NCBI GenBank assembly: GCA_017992885.1
Contig: JAGONT010000020.1
Location: 1-37,270 of the forward strand
DNA: 37,270 bases
From: Alphaproteobacteria bacterium
Lineage (GTDB): Bacteria > Pseudomonadota > Alphaproteobacteria > UBA9655
Direction: 5' to 3'
Made by a program: the position numbers and the translations under genes. The notes beneath the pieces are model-generated. The model did not search any database. It worked only from the letters and a program-made list of their open reading frames with translations, and was not told the origin of the DNA. Below are positions 32,176 through 37,270 of the stretch, one piece after another (the first letter of the stretch is position 1; every line of letters starts with the position of its first letter).

Positions 32176-32450
32176 TGATTAATATAAATTTCTCTTCGAT
32201 GACCCACACCAAGCACAACGACAATCAATCGATGGTCTTCAATCGCACAAACAAGTCTATAATCCCCTACACGATATCTCCAAAATCCTTTGGATTTTCC
32301 TTGCAGGGGCAATCCTACCGATCGAGGAGACTCATGATGTTCAACCAATCTATCCAAGAAATGAAAGATCTGAGCTTGAATCTTATGGTCCAGGCTTTTG
32401 AGCTCTTTAAAGGCTTTGGGCTTAAATTCAACCACCCATTTTTTAGGCAT
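32172..32450 (-). CDS. relE: RelE/ParE family toxin
   Basis: A 92-residue toxin of a type II toxin-antitoxin pair. RelE members cut mRNA on the ribosome, while ParE members act on gyrase. The pattern is KWVVEFKPKAFKELKSLDHKIQ, then GLPLQGKSKGFWRYRVGDYRLVCAIEDHRLIVVVLGVGHRREIY, with the conserved LxGxxxGxxRxRxGDYRxxxxI core. The ATG at 32450 overlaps the antitoxin stop (ATGCCTAA); an upstream TTG at 32462 is less likely. It lies on the opposite strand inside the transfer operon. Confidence 0.93.
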   Translation of the reverse strand: MPKKWVVEFKPKAFKELKSLDHKIQAQIFHFLDRLVEHHESPRSVGLPLQGKSKGFWRYRVGDYRLVCAIEDHRLIVVVLGVGHRREIYINH

Positions 32451-32658
32451 CAAAGAAACCAAGCTGCTTTTTGGCTTCTTCTAAAGAAATATGAGGACCT
32501 TTTTCTTCCATCCGGGCAAGAGCTAATAAGTAGTCTTCTTGCTCATCTAAAAACTGCTCCAAAGCTCGTTCAACGTAATAACTTTTGGAACGCTTTGTCT
32601 TTTCAGAAAGATCAACAAGTCGATGTTCAACTTTTTTGGATAATCTTACGGAAAGCAT
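32443..32658 (-). CDS. relB: RelB-like ribbon-helix-helix antitoxin
   Basis: A 71-residue antitoxin. The N-terminal ribbon-helix-helix (MLSVRLSKKVEHRLVDLSEK, TKRSKSYYVERALEQFLDEQ) binds DNA. The C-terminal part (ARMEEKGPHISLEEAKKQLG) would wrap the toxin. AAGGAG lies 6 bases ahead of the ATG. It is the first gene of the pair, with a strong promoter and palindromic operator just upstream. It stabilises the element by post-segregational killing, as an inference. Confidence 0.9.
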   Translation of the reverse strand: MLSVRLSKKVEHRLVDLSEKTKRSKSYYVERALEQFLDEQEDYLLALARMEEKGPHISLEEAKKQLGFFDA

Positions 32659-32690
32659 GACCCATCTCCTTTTTCAAACTCTTATTAAAC

Positions 32691-32728
32691 AATATACCAT
32701 CTACAGGATATGTATGTCAAGTATGACA
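32691..32728 (-). promoter_or_regulatory. relBE promoter with palindromic operator
   Basis: On the minus strand TTGACA (32720-32715, perfect -35) and TATATT (32696-32691) are 18 bases apart. The palindrome TGTCA-AGTA-TGACA (32715-32728) covers the -35 box and is the probable site of RelB autoregulation. It also overlaps the first codons of the plus-strand traF gene. Confidence 0.72.
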
Positions 32729-33535
32729 CATATTACACATACTGCATTATCCCTTTTTATCTTTTTAGCGCTGACCTTTCAAGCCCATGCAAGCTATTAC
32801 GATCGCAAAGCAGAGGGGTGGCATTGGTACGAAAACATCTTGAGGTTAAACGACCTAAAACCACATGGTAGTAAAGAAAAAGCTCTTAAAAAGAAAGAAA
32901 AGCCAGAACTCAAAACCTCTGAACTTCCAAAACCTCAAAACGATCCCGTTGCACATTTAGAGTCTTTTAAGAAAGCTGTTGAACGTCTAAAGGCCGTTGC
33001 TGTTTTGAATCCAACCTATACAAATGTTAAAGCTTACATGACCATTCAAAAAGAGCTGATGGATCGCTCGACCCGTTTTGCGCAGAAATGGATGGAGGTT
33101 GTGTATAGAACACCTCTGTTGGATTACACCATTCAGCACCCCACCTCTCAAGCAGCCCGTCATGTGTATCTGGATCAGCAGGGTAAAGAGGTTGAAGCAC
33201 AAATCCGAGCCTTAGCAAAAACCCATGGGTTGTTTTTCTTTTATTCCGGTCAGTGTGTTTACTGTCGGCAATTTGCTCCGATCGTGAAGTCTTTTGCCGA
33301 AAAATATCACTGGGAGGTTTTAGCTATTAGTTTGGATGGGGAGAGACTTCCCGAGTTTCCTCAGTCGCGGAGAGATAATGGATCAGCTGTTGCCTTGGGG
33401 GTTCAATCTGTTCCAGCTCTTCTTGCTATTGAGCCCACAACAGGAAAAGTCATTCCCTTAAGCCATGGCATGAGTACTCATGATCAGATTGAAGATCGCG
33501 TTCGGGTATTGATCATGAAGGGAGGAAAACTATGA
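32714..33535 (+). CDS. traF: TraF, F-plasmid-type periplasmic thioredoxin-like transfer protein
   Basis: A 273-residue exported protein needed for pilus assembly. A signal peptide (to about FQAHA) is followed by the family start SYYDRKAEGWHWYENI. A charged helical region comes next, then a thioredoxin-like domain with the active pair in GQCVYCRQF and the cis-proline-like VQSVPALLAI. The ATG at 32714 has AGGA upstream; ATG 32723 is an alternative. The gene begins inside the relBE promoter region, and its stop overlaps traH (ATGA). It likely helps fold the cysteine-rich TraN, TraU and TraH. Confidence 0.92.
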   Translation: MSSMTHITHTALSLFIFLALTFQAHASYYDRKAEGWHWYENILRLNDLKPHGSKEKALKKKEKPELKTSELPKPQNDPVAHLESFKKAVERLKAVAVLNPTYTNVKAYMTIQKELMDRSTRFAQKWMEVVYRTPLLDYTIQHPTSQAARHVYLDQQGKEVEAQIRALAKTHGLFFFYSGQCVYCRQFAPIVKSFAEKYHWEVLAISLDGERLPEFPQSRRDNGSAVALGVQSVPALLAIEPTTGKVIPLSHGMSTHDQIEDRVRVLIMKGGKL

Positions 33536-34932
33536 AAAGACTCCGTCTTCTTGTCTCCCTTGGTTTTGTTTTTCTAACGATTTCTTTAAACAATCGCGTT
33601 CAAGCTGACGTCAATCATGATTTGACCCTGTTCTTTAATAAACTGGGGCATGCTTCCAATATCAGTAGGCCTGGCGCTTACCAAGATCAAACAGCAGGAT
33701 ATTATACAGGTGGAAACCTTTTTGCCCGTAATCAAATCCATAGTTCACAGTTGGTCACTATCCAGCTCCCTGACTTTCGTGCAGGGTGTGGGGGAATTGA
33801 TATGTTTATGGGGGCGATGTCCCATATTAGTTCAGCAAGGTTGATCGAAGCTTTAAAAGCCATTGGCTCCAATATGGGCAGCTATGCTCTTCTTCTTGCC
33901 ATTGAAACCATGTCTCCCCAAGTCAAAAACATTATTACAGAACTCAATGATCTTGTGCAAAAGATCAATAATTCCAATATCAATTCCTGCGAGCTTGCAG
34001 CCACAGCTTTAGGGTCTGTCTGGCCCAAGTCTAATGAGAGTAAGCGTCATCTCTGTAAGATGATTGGGACAGAGAGAAAGTATGGAGGCTTTTCTGATTA
34101 TGCGGCCGCACGGCAGGAATGCGGCGCCGGAGGAAAACTCTCTCAAACCATTAATTTGGCAGAAAATGATCCTCGCTTTATGAGTATGTTGGGCACAGAA
34201 TTTAATTTGGCTTGGAAAGCGATTCAAGAGAATGCCTTTCTTCGCGCTGATAGAAAACTGGCTGAGTTCTTTATGTCTCTTTCGGGAACAATCATCTCGA
34301 AAAGGGAAGTAAATGGGAATTACTCTATTCAGGTAAGGCCTTCTTTGGTGGATAAGGAGGCCCTTCTTGCGGCTTTCCTGCATGGAGGAAGAGTCACCAT
34401 CTATCGATGTGCCAATCCCAGAGAGAATAAATGTCTGGATGTTCAAGAGGGTGAGATTGAAATTGCAGGCAAAGATTCTCTCATTGAAAGGGTTAAAACC
34501 ATTCTCGTAACCATTCAAAATAATATCTATGAAGATTTGCCTCTAGGACCAGCAGAAATTGCCTTTTTAAATTCAACGCGACTCCCTTTTTACAAGATCA
34601 TCAATGTCGCAACTTCTTACAGAAGAGGAGGGTCTCCTGTCGATATCATTGACTATGCTGAGTTGGGAGCGATGGATATTCTCTTTCATTATCTTTCAGA
34701 AATTCTAGATGTGATTAACGAGAGCATTGATCATATTCGACTCTCGCAAGTGGATGATACGCAAATCCATCTTTTTCAGAAGTCTCTTCATACTGCGCGC
34801 CAACGGATCATTAATCGACGTATGGGGAGTTTTAAGCAAATTGAGCAAGTGATCAACATTGTCCATAAGACAGAGCTCTTGGAAAAAAGCTTGATGAATA
34901 AGGTCAGCAGCCTTAGCGCTGAGGGGTTATAA
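33532..34932 (+). CDS. traH: TraH, pilus assembly protein
   Basis: A 466-residue exported protein (signal peptide ending near VQA). Typical parts are DLTLFFNKLGHASNISRPGAYQDQ, GYYTGGNLFARNQ, LPDFRAGCGGIDMFMGAMSHISS, and NSCELAATALGSVWPKS. The C-terminal half includes LPFYKIINVATSY and a helical end. It acts with TraF, TraW, TraU and TrbC in pilus outgrowth. It is followed by traG after 3 bases. Confidence 0.95.
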   Translation: MKRLRLLVSLGFVFLTISLNNRVQADVNHDLTLFFNKLGHASNISRPGAYQDQTAGYYTGGNLFARNQIHSSQLVTIQLPDFRAGCGGIDMFMGAMSHISSARLIEALKAIGSNMGSYALLLAIETMSPQVKNIITELNDLVQKINNSNINSCELAATALGSVWPKSNESKRHLCKMIGTERKYGGFSDYAAARQECGAGGKLSQTINLAENDPRFMSMLGTEFNLAWKAIQENAFLRADRKLAEFFMSLSGTIISKREVNGNYSIQVRPSLVDKEALLAAFLHGGRVTIYRCANPRENKCLDVQEGEIEIAGKDSLIERVKTILVTIQNNIYEDLPLGPAEIAFLNSTRLPFYKIINVATSYRRGGSPVDIIDYAELGAMDILFHYLSEILDVINESIDHIRLSQVDDTQIHLFQKSLHTARQRIINRRMGSFKQIEQVINIVHKTELLEKSLMNKVSSLSAEGL

Positions 34933-34935
34933 GTG

Positions 34936-37270
34936 ATGAATTTTACGATTATCACCTATGGAGCTGGAGAAGTCCTCAGCACGACCTTTAATGCCATTGC
35001 GACCCTGATCAATTCAAAAACAGGAACTCTGTATCAGCCTCTGGTTCGTTGTGGGCTTATTGTGGGACTTGTGTGGGCTACAGCCAATATGGTGCAGGGA
35101 AATCATACAAAATTTTTGACCCATTGGGTCATGCCTCTTTTTCTGATTCTCGTCCTGTTTTTTGCTCCAACCTGTCGCGTTCATATTTACGATCCGGTGA
35201 CAGGCTATCGCTTTCCCGTTGACCATGTACCTTGGGGATTGGGAGCTGTGGCAGGAGCCATTAGTAAAATAGGGGATCGGATGACCAAAGAAGTTGAAAC
35301 CGTCTTTTCTCTACCCGACGATTTTAAGTACCATAAGACGGGAGCTGTCATGGCCTCAAACCTGATTGCTAATGCGAGAACCTTTCATATTACCAATTCA
35401 GATCTAGCGGAAACCCTTCAGTCCTTCGTTACGCAATGTGTGGTGTATGATGCTCTCCTAGGAAAGAAGTACACTCTGCATGATTTAAAAAATTCTCCCA
35501 ATATCTGGGAATTGGTGATTGATAACCTGTCTCCTGCGCGATCCTTTACTTTTAAAGCTCCTGGTAAAGGACAAAAGTCCCAGATTGTTCCTTGCATCAA
35601 AGCTGTCCCTCTCTTGAATCAATGGCTTAAACAAGACATGCAAACTGCCTTTCAACTTTTTGAAAGCATAGTCTTTGGTAAAAAAGAGAAAAAAACGGCT
35701 CCCCACCTTGCTTCATTAGCTGCTGGAACACAACTTAAACAATATCTGCCGGGGGCTTTTCAGTACATGACCCAAATGGCCAAATCTGCGGAAGAGGTCA
35801 TGATGCAACAGATGATGATCTATTCCGTGGTTGATTCTATTGAAAACACCTCAACCTCACTTGGCAATGCACCTAACTTTGCCATAAGACGAGCTTATCT
35901 TCACCAACGAGCCAATCAAGAAACATTAGCTGGCGTTGCTGCTCAAAAGCTCATTGCGATGAAAAATGTGCTGGAAGCCCTGATCTATGCAGGATTTATC
36001 TTTATTCTCCCCTTAGCTCTTCTCCCTATGGGATGGAGCTTCATCAGCAGATGGATTGGTCTTGTATTTTGGATTCAGCTATGGCCACCCCTTTACGCCA
36101 TTCTTAATTTTATTATGAATGTTTCCGCAAGGTCAAAAGGAATCGGAATGATTTCTGGACCTGAAGGATCAGGCATCACCATTGCTAATTCTGTTGGCTT
36201 TATGAATCTCCACGCAGATATGGCAGCGCAAGCTGGATTTATGTCACTTGCGGTTGGATCTATCGCTTATGCTCTTGTAAAAGGAGGAGCGGCAAGCTTC
36301 GTGCATTTGGCCTCCCATCTAGGAGGACCTGCCGCAGCAGCAGCGTCTCGAGCTACAGAAGATCTCATGAGTGGCAACTATAGCTTTGGGAATGTAAATC
36401 AAGGAAACGTCCAAGCCTATAACACCTCCTTTGGACAACAAAATCTTTCTCCAAGTTATTCCTCAGGAGCTTTTACCCAAAATGATGGGGTGATTAGTCG
36501 CACAACAGGAAGTGATGGGAGCCATATGGTGACGGTTTCCAACTCGAATCTTAGATCAAACCTTAACTTTTCTGAGAGTTTAAGCAACAGTTATACGGAA
36601 CAAGCCTCAAAGGCTAAACAAACAGCTGAAACCCAATTGGTGGCAGCATCCCAAGCTGAAGCTGATCATAATCGCCAAGTCATGGATTTTAGTGAACACA
36701 AAGCCAAGCAAGTTTCAGGGAGTGAGAGCTATTCTACAGGAGACACAGCCACAACCAACCAAGCCTTTACTACGCTTGATGGGCTTGTGGATCGATTTGC
36801 AAAGGATCACAGCGTTTCAAAAGAAGTGGCGGCTCAAGTTATGGCGAGAGCCTCTGCCAGCACGAGTGTAGGGGTTGGGTTTAAGCTATTCAAAACTGGT
36901 GCTTCAGCAGAGTTTAGAGGCGAACTCAGTGGCGTTGTTTCAGGATCTGCAAATGACAGAGACCTCTTTTCCGCAGCGAAAGACTATTCCCAGCAAAGCA
37001 ACTTTCAAGAAGCTTTGAATCAAGCCTCCCAAGCGGCAAGAGATGGCCGCTATGCAGAACTTAACGACAAAGGACAACGAGCTGTTTCTAGCATCAATGA
37101 TTCTTATGAAAAATCCCATCAATACAGAGATGAGGCCAGCGCTAGCCTTCAACAATCGGAATCTTTCTCTCAAATGGCCTCTTGGACCAAACAAAATGCG
37201 GGTAGCATTAACGCGAACTTGAATCAAGAATACGTCAATTGGCTGCAAGATCAATCTCTTCCCAATTCTT
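34936..37270 (+). CDS. traG: TraG, inner-membrane mating-pair protein (3' end cut by window)
   Basis: An open frame of 778 codons from ATG 34936 to the window end; F TraG has about 940 residues, so roughly the last sixth is missing. The N-terminal half has several membrane segments (for example GLIVGLVWATANMV, PLFLILVLFFAP, FILPLALLPMGWSFISRW, VFWIQLWPPLYAILNFIMN) and matches VirB6-like TraG (FTIITYGAGEVLSTTFNAIA, MSLAVGSIAYALVKGG). From about residue 480 it turns into a hydrophilic, Gln/Ser/Ala-rich domain with glycine-rich LRSNLNFSES and QASQAARDG repeats. That domain takes part in mating-pair stabilisation and entry exclusion in F. Confidence 0.93.
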   Translation, partial: MNFTIITYGAGEVLSTTFNAIATLINSKTGTLYQPLVRCGLIVGLVWATANMVQGNHTKFLTHWVMPLFLILVLFFAPTCRVHIYDPVTGYRFPVDHVPWGLGAVAGAISKIGDRMTKEVETVFSLPDDFKYHKTGAVMASNLIANARTFHITNSDLAETLQSFVTQCVVYDALLGKKYTLHDLKNSPNIWELVIDNLSPARSFTFKAPGKGQKSQIVPCIKAVPLLNQWLKQDMQTAFQLFESIVFGKKEKKTAPHLASLAAGTQLKQYLPGAFQYMTQMAKSAEEVMMQQMMIYSVVDSIENTSTSLGNAPNFAIRRAYLHQRANQETLAGVAAQKLIAMKNVLEALIYAGFIFILPLALLPMGWSFISRWIGLVFWIQLWPPLYAILNFIMNVSARSKGIGMISGPEGSGITIANSVGFMNLHADMAAQAGFMSLAVGSIAYALVKGGAASFVHLASHLGGPAAAAASRATEDLMSGNYSFGNVNQGNVQAYNTSFGQQNLSPSYSSGAFTQNDGVISRTTGSDGSHMVTVSNSNLRSNLNFSESLSNSYTEQASKAKQTAETQLVAASQAEADHNRQVMDFSEHKAKQVSGSESYSTGDTATTNQAFTTLDGLVDRFAKDHSVSKEVAAQVMARASASTSVGVGFKLFKTGASAEFRGELSGVVSGSANDRDLFSAAKDYSQQSNFQEALNQASQAARDGRYAELNDKGQRAVSSINDSYEKSHQYRDEASASLQQSESFSQMASWTKQNAGSINANLNQEYVNWLQDQSLPNS

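Noticed and set aside
32585-32713. Upstream extension of traF through relB
   Set aside because: It would read antisense to relB, and the signal peptide begins after 32714.

Overview
The window looks like a low-GC alphaproteobacterial chromosome, probably from a protist-associated or intracellular lineage such as Holosporales or a Rickettsiales relative. That placement is an inference from four things: AT-rich codon use, a Fic protein, an exported STAND/TPR protein, and a compact F-type transfer operon whose gene order resembles the Rickettsiales amplified genetic element. No rRNA or species marker is present. Several genes have been trimmed to an internal start codon where the ribosome binding site supports it.

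Region 1 (1-7121). A choloylglycine hydrolase/penicillin V acylase family gene on the minus strand appears frameshifted. It is followed on the plus strand by a five-gene, mostly overlapping operon: a DUF3570 outer-membrane protein, a TlpA-type thioredoxin, a DUF4266 mini-lipoprotein, a DsbD/ScsB-type membrane reductase and an ApbE flavin transferase. The DUF3570 protein carries a D-x-x-T-G-A-S motif of the kind ApbE modifies, so the operon looks like a flavinylated envelope redox system.

Region 2 (7122-11162). This holds a VanX-like D-Ala-D-Ala dipeptidase, a small secreted protein, a mostly non-coding 0.68 kb stretch, an ABC-F ATPase (YheS-like) and tRNA-Arg(CCT). The ABC-F gene is preceded by a promoter, a 9-residue leader ORF and a terminator-like hairpin, which together look like an attenuator.

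Region 3 (11163-18216), accessory. A membrane protein resembling a degenerate histidine kinase is translationally coupled to a STAND (NB-ARC-like) ATPase with TPR-like repeats and an N-terminal export signal. A class II Fic protein follows, then an XRE repressor with palindromes around its own promoter, and a small excisionase-type HTH protein.

Region 4 (18217-37270), conjugative module. It starts with an unknown protein, a lambda-O-like winged-helix replication protein carrying 21-bp iteron-like repeats inside its own coding sequence, and SSB. The F-type type IV secretion genes follow: pilin, traL, E, K, B, V, C, S26 peptidase (traF/trhF type), traW, U, trbC, N, F, H and G (cut by the window end). 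The operon is interrupted by an opposite-strand RelBE-type toxin-antitoxin pair between traN and traF, and it carries a 125-bp tandem duplication at the traW/traU junction. No relaxase, coupling protein or integrase is in the window, so the element (ICE or integrated plasmid) must continue to the right.
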